NCBI RefSeq assembly: GCF_011064595.1
Contig: NZ_JAALJI010000043.1
Coordinates: forward strand, 1-32,371
Length of the DNA: 32,371 nt
Source: Paludisphaera soli
GTDB lineage: Bacteria; Planctomycetota; Planctomycetia; Isosphaerales; Isosphaeraceae
Reading direction: 5' to 3'
The position numbers and the translations under genes were made by a program. Positions 1 to 7,649 of this stretch are shown one piece after another (position 1 is the stretch's first letter; every line of letters begins with the position of its first letter). Below the pieces are notes generated by a model. That model did no database searches, was not told the origin of the DNA, and saw only the letters and a list, made by a program, of their open reading frames with translations.

Positions 1-198
1 CCGCTCGACGGTCGCGACGCCGACGCCGAAGGCCTCGGCGATCCGGGCGTCGGGCCAGGCGGGGCCGCCCTCGGCGGCGTCGGCCTTCAGCAGGATGTGG
101 GCGTGGGCCAGCTTCCTGGCCGCCGACTTGCCGGCGGCGAGCATCTCGTGGAGCCGCTGACGTTCCTCGGCTTCGAGCGTGACCTCGTAGACCTTCAT
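1..198 (-). CDS. IS630-family transposase, N-terminal part (runs off left edge)
   Basis: The first 66 codons of a leftward gene are visible, starting MKVYEVTLEAEERQRLHEML. The segment has the two-helix start and helix-turn-helix (DARIAEAFGVGVATVER) typical of the DNA-binding domain at the head of IS630-type transposases, which recognise the element's ends. The catalytic DDE part lies outside the window. The start at 198 is supported by an AGGAGGG Shine-Dalgarno just upstream on the minus strand. It is not the same lineage as the broken IS630 gene at 2782-3700. Whether the whole gene is intact cannot be seen. A regulator with the same type of helix-turn-helix is the main alternative. Confidence 0.7.
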   Translation of the reverse strand, partial: MKVYEVTLEAEERQRLHEMLAAGKSAARKLAHAHILLKADAAEGGPAWPDARIAEAFGVGVATVER

Positions 199-640
199 CG
201 GGCCCTCCTGTGGCGGCGTCGCCACCAGGAGAACCGATCTCAAATCCACCCGCAAATTAAAACTGGCGCCCTACTAGCCGGCCCCGAGCTGGAGGAGACG
301 CCGGATCATAATTTGGCTTCACCCACCATTGTTTGGCATTAAACTTGCATGATCGGGTCGCAGCCGGCACCTAATCGGCGGCCGGGGGTCGGAACCCCGC
401 GCGCGCCGCCCCCGATCGGATCGACGGCGGCCGGGTCCGCCATGACGACGGGCCCGGCCGCCGTCATTAAGAAAGCCTTCGCCGTCGATGCGAAGGCGGA
501 CGCCGCGTCGTACATTTTTACTAAGGAAATCGGCGCGATCGGGAGAATCGGGCCGCAAGGTGGAGCGTCGCGCGCCGCTGGTTATAATCGGGCGCCACGG
601 GGGAAAGGACCTCCCCGAACACCACGACGCGAGGACAGCC
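199..640. other. Intergenic stretch without a convincing gene
   Basis: Reading frames here are open on several strands only because of high GC. A less GC-rich patch at about 240-355 probably holds the promoter of the leftward transposase and possibly the element end. No terminal inverted repeat could be defined because the other end is outside the window. Confidence 0.5.
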
Positions 641-1081
641 ATGGCCGACCGACACGACGAAAATCTCGCACGCCCATCCCGCCCCGAGGCCGACGGAGGG
701 GCCTCCGCCGGCTCTGCCGTCATGCTCGAGATCCTGCGCTCCCTGGCGACCTCCGAGGAGGTCGAATACCTCATGGACCGTGCCTTCGGCGACGCCGGGC
801 CCGACCCCGACGCGTTCCCCCGCGCCCGCGAGAGCATGACGTTCCTGGCCGGCATGGCCGTCCGCTGCCGCAACGCCGGCGCCCCTTTCGAGGCGACCTG
901 GAGCCTGGTGAGCGAACGCAAGGGGCTCGACGCCCTCGCTGACCCCCAGGGCCGCGCCTTCTGGGACCGCGTCCGCTTCGCCATGAGGGCCCTCGCCTCC
1001 CCCGACTGGGGAGGGGCCGTCAAGAAAAATCGGGACATCATGGGAAGCCATCGAAGGCATCTTGACTCGAATTCTAATTAG
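641..1081 (+). CDS. Hypothetical protein, 146 aa
   Basis: The ATG at 641 follows a weak GAGG ribosome site. The protein is acidic and Ala/Arg-rich, with predicted helical stretches around residues 27-45 (MLEILRSLATSEEVEYLMDR) and 62-105. There is no signal peptide, membrane segment or recognised catalytic motif. An in-frame upstream extension to 488 is possible but has no ribosome site and a different composition. It stands alone, about 90 bases before a response regulator read in the same direction, so co-transcription is possible. No family was recognised. Third-position GC looks like that of the neighbouring real genes. Confidence 0.5.
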   Translation: MADRHDENLARPSRPEADGGASAGSAVMLEILRSLATSEEVEYLMDRAFGDAGPDPDAFPRARESMTFLAGMAVRCRNAGAPFEATWSLVSERKGLDALADPQGRAFWDRVRFAMRALASPDWGGAVKKNRDIMGSHRRHLDSNSN

Positions 1082-1168
1082 GCCTTAACCTGAGTGCGTG
1101 CGACGAGGCACGGCCGGCGACGGCTCCCCTTTAGGACTATCGCATATCGAAAAAGTCGGAGAATGCAC

Positions 1169-1702
1169 ATGCTTCGCGACGCCGCGACGACGTGCGACGC
1201 TTCGCACGACCGATGGACCCTCTCCCAGGACCTCGGGGCGTTGACCCTGCTGACGGCCGAGGACGAAGCCTGGCTCGCGCGTGAGTTCGAATCGCTCCTG
1301 GCCCCCTCCCGGTCGGCGGCCCCGGGCGGCGGTCCCGGCCGCCGGGCCCGGGTCCTCGTCGTCGACGACAACCCCGACGCGGCCTACTTGATGGGCGAGT
1401 GCCTCCGCGCCACGGGACACGACGTGCGGGTCGTGTCCGACAGCCGGGGGGCGCTGGCGGCGGCTCGCGAGCTGGAGCCGGACGCCGTCCTCCTGGACAT
1501 CGGCATGCCGTTCCTCGACGGGTATGAGCTGGCGCGGCGGCTCCGGGCGGACCGGCGGTTCGACCGATGCCTCCTCGTCGCCGTGACGGGGTACGGTGAC
1601 GAGGTCTCCCGCCGCCGGGGGAGAGAGGCGGGATTCGACCACCACTTCGCGAAGCCCGCCGACATGGACGCCCTGATCGGCCTCATCGACCAGGCCGCCT
1701 AG
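1169..1702 (+). CDS. Single-domain response regulator (CheY-like receiver)
   Basis: This 177-residue cytoplasmic protein would accept a phosphoryl group from a histidine kinase. An N-terminal extension of about 58 residues, with no recognised fold, precedes a full receiver domain. The acidic pair is D66-D67 (VLVVDDN), the phosphoacceptor is D110 (VLLDIGMP), the conserved threonine is T140 (VAVTGYG) and the lysine is K162 (FAKP). There is no output domain, so it probably signals by protein contact or belongs to a larger phosphorelay. The start at 1169 fits GGAG at 1158-1161; an ATG two codons upstream (1163) is too close to it. No histidine kinase is adjacent, so the partner is elsewhere. Confidence 0.9.
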   Translation: MLRDAATTCDASHDRWTLSQDLGALTLLTAEDEAWLAREFESLLAPSRSAAPGGGPGRRARVLVVDDNPDAAYLMGECLRATGHDVRVVSDSRGALAAARELEPDAVLLDIGMPFLDGYELARRLRADRRFDRCLLVAVTGYGDEVSRRRGREAGFDHHFAKPADMDALIGLIDQAA

Positions 1703-1940
1703 GAGCTGGCGGCTCCGCGCCGGGCGAAGGCGCCGCTGGCCGTCCGCCTGCGCCAGGTCCGCGTCGAACGCTACGGCGAACGCGGCGGGGTCGGAGCTGG
1801 CCCGTGCCCTGGACGTCCCGCACCGCACGTGGGCGAACTACGAGGCTGGTGTCGCCTTCCTGGCCGCCACCGGCGTCGAGCCGGCCTGGCTGCTGGACGG
1901 CGAGGGCCCCGCGTGGGTTGAGGGCCGGCACCGAGGCCTG
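1703..1940 (+). pseudogene. Decayed helix-turn-helix protein remnant
   Basis: Directly after the response regulator stop, two frames together read LAVRLRQVRVERYGE, then SELARALDVPHRTWANYEAG, then TGVEPAWLLDGEGP. That is the order seen in small Xre-like planctomycete helix-turn-helix proteins (a charged first helix, LA..L.VP.RTW.NYE.G, and a TG.EP.WLL.GEGP tail). Two lesions are visible: one extra G near 1790 shifts the frame between the first two blocks, and about 10-15 residues are missing between the NYEAGV and TGVEP blocks. No start codon with a ribosome site is left. The gene is almost certainly non-functional. Family assignment is from memory of motif order, not from a search. Confidence 0.6.
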
Positions 1941-2077
1941 CCGATCCGATCGCGCCTCATCGAGCGAAAAATCGCCAAAATCGGTTGGCACCCCGCTTCG
2001 CGCGTCCTAGCTTCCATGCGTGCAACGGAGCACTTCCACCCGAGACGACCCCGCCGACGCCTTGATGAGGAAGTCCG

Positions 2078-2350
2078 ATGATGGACGCGCGCGCCAGCCA
2101 GCGACTCGACGACCTCGGCCGCCTGATCGAGGCCCACGGCCGCATGAACGAACTCCGCGAGCAATTACTGGCCCTGGACGACCGCATCGACGCGGCTCGG
2201 GCCTACTTCGGGGCCGCCGGCGCCAACCTGGCGTTGGCCCGGGGCTTCCACGAGCGGCTCATGGCCAGGCGTCGCGACGCGGCCGCCCGGCTGCGCGCCG
2301 TCCGTCGCCGGGCCCACGAGCGCCTCGGCTTGGCCGCGCCGGCCGCCTGA
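2078..2350 (+). CDS. Small predicted coiled-coil protein, 90 aa
   Basis: The protein is almost entirely helical and rich in Ala, Arg, Leu and Glu, with a heptad-like pattern from about residue 8 to 85 (RLDDLGRLIEAHGRMNEL...LRAVRRRAHERLGL). The start at 2078 has a good GAGGAAG ribosome site; a second ATG follows directly and could also serve. There is no signal peptide and no known domain. It follows the decayed helix-turn-helix gene, so the two may once have formed a small regulatory unit. The function is unknown. Confidence 0.5.
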   Translation: MMDARASQRLDDLGRLIEAHGRMNELREQLLALDDRIDAARAYFGAAGANLALARGFHERLMARRRDAAARLRAVRRRAHERLGLAAPAA

Positions 2351-2411
2351 GACGACGCGGCCCCCGCCGCCCCCCCCTCGGCCCCTCGGCCGCCCGTCCC
2401 CAAGCGTCCTC

Positions 2412-2462
2412 CGATCGACCTCATCCGCAAGGCCCTCCCTGACCCTGACCATCGGTCGCGGG
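2412..2462 (-). repeat. Orphan copy of the parA leader and start codon
   Basis: This 51-bp stretch matches 46 of 51 positions with 16046-16096, which on the minus strand holds the Shine-Dalgarno (AGGGAGGGCC), the ATG and the first four codons (MRSI) of the intact parA. Here the match ends after those codons and no ParA coding sequence follows. The ATGA overlap at the start codon is also kept. It marks a lost or truncated second partition locus. Confidence 0.85.
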
Positions 2463-2697
2463 CCTCCGGGGGCCCCTCCGCCTCGCGGGCGGGTGGGGTC
2501 GCGCGATCGGGATTCCGCGAGCTCCGGATTCTTCGAGATGCCGGCCTTTCGGGCGCGACGCCGCAGCCTCTGGATCTTGAATCTCAGGATCCCCCGATGC
2601 TCGGGGCCTGCGGGCCCACGATTCCGGAAGTCTGCGGGTCCTGGATGCCAGGGACCCTGAGCGTCGAAAGCTCGGGGGGTTATGGAGGCCTGCGCTC
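2455..2697. repeat. Second degenerate 8-bp tandem array (about 28 units)
   Basis: Beginning at the shared GTCGCGGG end of the leader copy, the sequence can be cut into units close to G-C/T-N-Y-N-N-R-R. Positions 2582-2653 hold nine units in strict 8-bp phase (for example TCTCAGGA, TCCCCCGA, TGCTCGGG, GCCTGCGG, GCCCACGA); in all nine, position 4 is a pyrimidine and position 8 a purine. Elsewhere units of 5-10 bp interrupt the phase. It has the same consensus and the same place relative to the leader as the longer array at 16085-16640. Confidence 0.75.
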
Positions 2698-2781
2698 ACC
2701 ATCATGTGCCCTGATACCGGATCTCGCTCTCGCGGAGCGCCGGCGATGTAATGACGTAGGCACCTATTTGGAGACCGCGTC

Positions 2782-3700
2782 ATGGCACGCCCCGGGCTCC
2801 CCATCCTGCCGCATCTGACGCACGACGAGATCGTCGTCCGCTGGCGGGCCTGCCGCTCGGGCCCGGAGAAGGCCCACTGGCAGGCCCTCCGGCTGCTGAC
2901 CCGGCCGGTCGCCCCGCCGTCGGCCGCCGAGGTGGCTGAGGCGGTGGGAGTGTCTCCGAGTTGGGTCCGGTCGCTGATCGGGCGCCGGAACGCCCGACGG
3001 CCTGGTCGACCGTCGCAAGTCGACCAACCACGGCCGTGAGAAGCTGTCGGTCGACCTGCGGGTCGACCTCTGGGACGCCCTGCGGCACGCACCGCCGGAC
3101 GGCGGCCTCTGGACCGGTCCGAAGGTCGCCGTCTACGTCCGCGACCTCTGGGGCGTGATCGTCGCCGAGTCGACCGGGTGGCGGTGGCTCCGCGCGCCGG
3201 GCTTCTCGCTGCAGGTCCCCCGCCCCCGCCACCCGGGGCCGCCACGCCCGCCGACCGGCGGGCGTGGAAAAGACGCCCTGGTCGAGCGGGTCGGCCGACT
3301 GCGCCGCGAGCATCCCGATAAGGTCGTCGAGGTCTGGGCCGAGGACGAGGCCCGGCTTGGCCTCAAGCCGGGGCGGTCAGGGGGAGGCGGCCGGTCGCAC
3401 GAAGTACCGGTGGCTCTACGTCTACGGCTTCGCCCACCCGGCCAGCGGCCGGAACCTGGAGTTGGTCCTGCCGGCGGCGGATACGGACTGGATGGCGGCC
3501 GCCCTGGCCGAGTTCGCCCCGTGGGCCGACCCGGCCGGCGAGAAGCTCCTGGTCCTGCTCGTGGACGACGCGGGCTGGCACGTGGCCAAGCGGCTGGCCT
3601 GGTGCTCCACCGGCTGCCGCCGTGCACGCCCGAGTTGCAGCCATCGAGCCGCTCTGGCCGCTGCTCCGCGAGGCGGCCGCCAACGAGGGGCTTCGATAGG
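2782..3700 (+). pseudogene. IS630-family transposase, broken by several frameshifts
   Basis: The ATG at 2782 begins an IS630-type helix-turn-helix region (AAEVAEAVGVSPSWVRSLIGRRN). A one-base insertion near 2991 moves the frame, after which DGLVDRRKSTNHGREKLSVD and VVEVWAEDEARLGLKP (first catalytic Asp) are read. The frame changes again near 3365-3400, where a conserved segment also appears to be missing, then gives GRTKYRWLYVYGF and LLVLLVDDAGWHVAKRL (second Asp). Two more shifts near 3600 and 3643 are needed to recover PPCTPELQP and IEPLWPLLREAA (catalytic Glu). Scrambled C-terminal remnants may reach about 3860. With at least four lesions it cannot make a transposase. Its ends and target duplication were not found. 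Confidence 0.85.
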
Positions 3701-3973
3701 GCGGGGAAGGATCCCGTCGACGTCCGTCGGGCGGTCGATGCGATCCGGCCGCCGCCGAGGTCGGACGGTCGGCCTCCTTGCGTCGCACCTCGGCGATCCG
3801 CCGTCGGGGCCGCGAAGCCTTCGCGACGCTCACCGGCGTCGCGTTTTCCGAACACGCCAGAAAAGCGAATTGTCCGCTCTGGATAGGTTGCTGGCATGCA
3901 CTTACAATGTTCGCGCCACTCTCGGCGATGGGCCGAAGAGTCGTCCACATCATCCAGGGATGGGACTCCCGCC

Positions 3974-4975
3974 ATGGACCTCCGACGCCTCACGACCGCC
4001 GCGACGCTGGCCGTCTGCCTAGCGGGCCCGTCGTCGACCCGAAGCCTCGCCGACTACGTCTCCCGACTGGAGACGCTCACGCCGCTGCGGGAGGAATCCG
4101 CGAGGAGCGACGCTTACGGCGAACGCTTGGAGCACGCCCAGAGCACCCATCACGTCACCGACCACGGCGGCGACTCCAACGTCGGATTCTCCGACAGCTA
4201 CGTGACGGCGGCCGCAGGCGGCCGCGATTGCGATCGCCTGCTCGCCGGATCGGCCCGGGTCGAGGCCGACAGCTCCCAGGTGATCTACAAATACCATCCC
4301 GACGTCTGGGCGGCGACCGGCGTGGCGCGATTCACCGCCGAAGCGCGGGACGCGCTGCGCCTCGAGGGGGCCGGCGTCGAGGCCGTCGAATTCGTCCGCC
4401 TGTACATGACGGTCGAAGGGTCCATGGGGTCGGCCGGCGCGGCCAGCGAAGTATTCCCCGCTTCTTTCCCCGCCTTCTATCAGGGCGGGGTGGAAGTCGG
4501 ATTCCGAAATTCCACGGACCCGTCCGGCGACGGCGTGGTGGGGGCCTATGGGGTCCAGGAGGCGTTCACCTCGTGGGGCCCTCCCCAGATCTCCGAGATC
4601 GCGGAAGGGCAACGCCTCGGCGACGGCGTCGGCCGGATCTACGTCGACATCCTGCTGGGCGACCTCCGCAGGTCGGCCGACGGGACGTCCTACCGGGTCG
4701 CGGAGTACGGGTTGTCCCTCGCGGGCTACGTCAACGTCTTCCTGAGCGACGTCGATCAGCGGGCGTCGGGATGGATGGACTACAGCCTCGGCGTCGACCG
4801 CGTCGTCCTCGCCGACGGGTCGACGCCCGAGTCCCGCGGCTTGACCCTCGCATTCGCCTCGGGCATGCGGTCGCCCAATCCCGCCCCCGCGGCCGTCCCC
4901 GAGCCGGGGAGCCTGGCCCTCCTCGTCGTGGGCGCGAGCGTCCTGGGCGCCGCCTCACGCCGTCGCGCGGCTTGA
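3974..4975 (+). CDS. Secreted PEP-CTERM sorting-domain protein, 333 aa
   Basis: A signal peptide spans roughly residues 1-26 (MDLRRLTTAATLAVCLAG... with a likely cut after SLA). The C-terminus has the PEP-CTERM layout: VPEPGSLALL, a hydrophobic helix, and a final SRRRAA cluster. In known systems this tail is cut by an exosortase and the protein is delivered to the surface or extracellular matrix. The body, about 270 residues of mixed beta-type sequence with many Asp, Gly and Ser, matches nothing I recognise. The ATG at 3974 was chosen because the signal peptide begins there; the in-frame upstream extension to 3896 is polar and would spoil it. The ribosome site is weak (GGGATGGG). The gene stands alone between decayed insertion sequences. 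Confidence 0.85.
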   Translation: MDLRRLTTAATLAVCLAGPSSTRSLADYVSRLETLTPLREESARSDAYGERLEHAQSTHHVTDHGGDSNVGFSDSYVTAAAGGRDCDRLLAGSARVEADSSQVIYKYHPDVWAATGVARFTAEARDALRLEGAGVEAVEFVRLYMTVEGSMGSAGAASEVFPASFPAFYQGGVEVGFRNSTDPSGDGVVGAYGVQEAFTSWGPPQISEIAEGQRLGDGVGRIYVDILLGDLRRSADGTSYRVAEYGLSLAGYVNVFLSDVDQRASGWMDYSLGVDRVVLADGSTPESRGLTLAFASGMRSPNPAPAAVPEPGSLALLVVGASVLGAASRRRAA

Positions 4976-5060
4976 CGGACGGTCCCACCTCGGTCCGCGG
5001 CGGCCCGTGCCGGCCCCCGATCCGCTCCGCTGGAATTCGAGCGAACGCCCTCGCTGGACC

Positions 5061-5108
5061 GAACCGCGACTTCGTTCGCGGCCGCGGCCGCGAACGAAGT
5101 CGCGGTTC
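5061..5108. terminator. 48-bp perfect palindrome, possible terminator
   Basis: The left arm 5061-5084 (starting GAACCGCGACTTCGTTCGCG) is the exact reverse complement of the right arm 5085-5108, with no spacer. It lies 85 bases after the PEP-CTERM stop codon. A hairpin this strong could end transcription, but there is no T-run after it. A perfect spacerless palindrome may instead be a mobile-element or recombination relic. Confidence 0.5.
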
Positions 5109-5159
5109 CACATCGAATTGAGCCTGAATTGGCGATTAATTCGATAAAGCGTCGCAAAC

Positions 5160-5408
5160 TAGTTTAACAAGACGTCGGGCAGGTCGCGGCCCTGGCGGCG
5201 GGACTCGATCGTCGCCTCCAACTCGGCGATCCGCGCGTCCTGCGCCACGATCCGGGCCTCGAACGCGGCGACGATCGCCGGCAGGCCCGGCCGCAGATCG
5301 GCCGGGAGGGCGTCCCAGCACTCGGAAGGGGTGCGGTCGGGCCGCGTCATGCCTCGAAGATTCTCAGGCCGCACGCCGATCGTCGAGCACCGACCCGTGA
5401 ACGGTTGC
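5160..5408 (-). mobile_element. Internally deleted IS66-type remnant
   Basis: Read leftward from an IS66-like end at 5408 (GCAACCGTTCACGGGTCGG, nearly identical to the full element's end at 6829), an ORF begins MTRPDRTPSECWDALPADL, an IS66-type transposase N-terminus. After about 45 residues it passes in frame into TIESRRQGRDLPDVLLN. That is the very C-terminal motif of the neighbouring transposase (TIESRRRQGRDLLDFLVEA). The whole catalytic core is therefore missing. A matching right end was not found; a GCAA at 5154 is a weak candidate and shows no target duplication. Confidence 0.7.
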
Positions 5409-5447
5409 ATCCGAATATGTACGCCGACACGATACGCAAGCTCGGCG

Positions 5448-6829
5448 GTAACCGTTGACGCCCCGGCGGGGACGAGCGAGGGCGGCTTCTGGCCCGAGCG
5501 GTGGGCGGAGACGGCCTCGACGAGGAAGTCGAGCAGGTCGCGGCCCTGGCGGCGGCGGGACTCGATCGTCGTCAGCATCCGCTCGACGAAGCGGCTCCCG
5601 GCCGCGATCGGCGCCGAAGCTGGTCTTGCGCCAGCAAACGGCCTGACGGAGCGACTGCTCGGCCGCGTTGTTCGTCGGGTCGACGTCCTCGACCGTCGCG
5701 AACGTCCACAAGGACGGCTCGATCTTGAGGACCTCGCGGCAGGTCGCCGCCGTCTTCCTCGAGCCGCATCGCGGGCCCGCTTCCAGCAGCGTACGAACCT
5801 CGCGACGCAGCCACGGCAGGGTCTCGGCCGCGAACGCGGGCCGCGACGACCCGCCGGCGCGGACCTTCGACCAGGCGTCGAACAGGACGCCGGCGTGCAT
5901 CAGCAGGTCCGAACCGATCGTCGAGCCGGCGTCGCCGCGGTCGACGATCGCCCGGAAGTCGCGGCGGAGGTGGGCCCGACATACCTGGCGTCGCTCGGGC
6001 GGCAGGTGCGAGTGGGCCGAGTGGCGGTCCGACGTCACGACCCCCGGCGGCGACCGGCCCATCAGCTCCGCGAAGGCGTCGCGGCCGCGGCTCGACGCGA
6101 CCAGGAAGGCGGCCAGACTCCTGGTCGAGGCCGTCCAGAGCCAGCCTCGGCCGCGTCCCTGGGGCCTGCTCGTCTCGTCGACGTTGGCGGGGATCTTGCG
6201 GATATGTTCGAGGAACTCGGCGTGGATCGGGGCCAGGGCCTCGGCCGTGCGACGCTCCAGCCCGCAGACCGACGCCGGGCCGATCGGCGGGCCGAAGAGC
6301 CCCTTCATCACGCGGGCGACGCGTCGCTTGCTCATCCGGCCCTCGCCCGCCAACGCCGCGCAGACGGCCTGCGCGCGGGGCCCGTAGCCGAGATCGGCCC
6401 CGTGCGGCCTGACGGCGGGGACCTCGAAGACCTGGCGGACGAGCGTCGCCTGCGAGGGCCTCGCCGTAGCGGCGGCAATGATCGGGCCTCGCGTCGACGA
6501 CCTCGTCGGGCGCCAGCCGGATGCGGTCGTTCCGACGACGCCCCGGCTGCCCGCCGCGCCGGCGTCCCGACGGCTTCCGCGGCGGCGCCGGCCTGCGGTG
6601 CGGCGGGTCGCTCGACGGCGGCCGCGACGGGTTCGACGAGTCCCGCTTCAGGCTCGCCTTCAGGTCGGCGATCTGGACCTCGAACGAGGCGATCACGACC
6701 GCCAGGACGGCCTGCGCCTCCGGCGGGATCACGTCCCACGTCGCCCGCGGCATGCACTGCGGTCGTTCCATGCCTCGAAGACTCTCAAGCCGCGGGCCGC
6801 CGGTCAAGCACCGACCCGTGAACGGTTAC
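5448..6829 (-). mobile_element. IS66-family insertion sequence with ends and target duplication
   Basis: The element is bounded by inverted ends: GTAACCGTTGACG at 5448 on the plus strand and GTAACCGTTCACG read from 6829 on the minus strand (12 of 13 identical). Beginning with GTAA is usual for IS66. The flanking octamers 5440-5447 (GCTCGGCG) and 6830-6837 (GCTCGACG) match at 7 of 8 positions, agreeing with the 8-bp duplication this family makes. At 1,382 bp it holds a single transposase gene and no tnpA/tnpB accessory genes. Confidence 0.85.
5449..6771 (-). pseudogene. IS66-family transposase with two frameshifts
   Basis: Translation would start at 6771 (MERPQCMPRATWDVIPPEAQ), followed by a short coiled coil and the Ser/Pro-rich basic segment (SNPSRPPSSDPP, GQPGRRRNDR) typical of IS66. 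A single-base shift near 6435 is needed to continue into QVFEVPAVRPHGADL, MSKRRVARVMKGLF, the first Asp (NVDETSRPQ), the second Asp (VTSDRHSAHSHLP) and the Glu region (NNAAEQSLRQAVCWRKTSFG). Another single-base shift near 5600 restores RFVERMLTTIESRRRQGRDL. The zinc-binding middle part appears shortened, and no stop codon occurs before the element end in the last frame. All three catalytic residues remain, so decay is recent, or (less likely) one shift is programmed. Confidence 0.85.
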
Positions 6830-6837
6830 GCTCGACG

Positions 6838-7649
6838 AATTGAACATGCCTATGCGAATGGTGATTGAGGCCCGCCTCGACGAGGCCCGCGCCTGCCTTG
6901 CGAAGTCAGACACCCCACGGCCTCGGCCCTGCGCCTCCACGACGGGCCGCCCGGCTCCACGCCGCGCGTCGCCGGGCCACCGGCGGATCGGCCTGATCGC
7001 CTCGCCCGCGTCCGCCGCGTGCTGACCGGCCGCCGATCCCGACCCCCCGGCGGCCGGGACCAGGCTCGCGGAGGCGCGACGGGCCCCTCGCCATCGCCCC
7101 CCCTGCCCCGCCCGCGACGCGGGCTCCCACGGTCCGACCGGCGGGCGGGCGTCTCGGCCTGCGTCGCAACCGCGAGGCCGGGCCCGACGCCGGATCGCGG
7201 GCCGCGCCGAATGGGACGTCGTCGCTTCGAGACGGCGACGCGATTCGAGACTTTAAATTATTTTAATATGACATAATTATATTAATAATTTCGCGCATGT
7301 CGGGCTTAGGCCTCCCGTCGCGCCCGGGGCCCGCGTCAGCCATTCGGAGGCTCGTCGAGCCGCTACGGCGGCCGCCGGCGGCCGTGACGCCCGGGTCCGG
7401 ATCCCGCCCGGAACCCCGGTTTGCACGTCGCCAAAACACGACCTACTGTTGTGGTGGATGGACGATCGTGCGACGCCGCTCGCCCCGCCCTCCCGTCTAA
7501 GACGACGCTAGCCCCGCAATTCACGCGAGAGGCTCCCTCCCTGCGTGAGCTTCTCGATATCTGTGCATCGGACATCGTCGGTCTCCGAGGCGTTCGCGCA
7601 TGCGCCGGCACCTCGAACCCACGAATGAAATTCATCGAAAGGGTTCGTA
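6838..7649. other. Long intergenic region upstream of the giant surface-protein gene
   Basis: No convincing gene is seen in these 812 bases. Frames open here lack ribosome sites and family motifs. The one striking feature is a sharply AT-rich patch at 7245-7292 (given separately). The last 200 bases are probably the untranslated leader of the gene at 7650. Confidence 0.55.
7245..7292 (+). promoter_or_regulatory. AT-rich island, candidate promoter region
   Basis: Nearly all of this stretch is A or T (for example TTTAAATTATTTTAATATGA) inside DNA of roughly 70% GC. It lies about 360 bases before the giant gene. It could be a promoter upstream element, a protein-binding site or a melted region. 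No -35/-10 pair could be assigned with confidence. Confidence 0.3.

Noticed and set aside
319-1060. Long minus-strand frames opposite the 146-aa gene
   Set aside because: They are shadow frames without ribosome sites; the plus-strand gene has the better codon pattern.
5146-5416. Target duplication around the short IS66 remnant
   Set aside because: The octamers beside 5154 and 5408 (AAAGCGTC, ATCCGAAT) do not match, so the right end is unproven.
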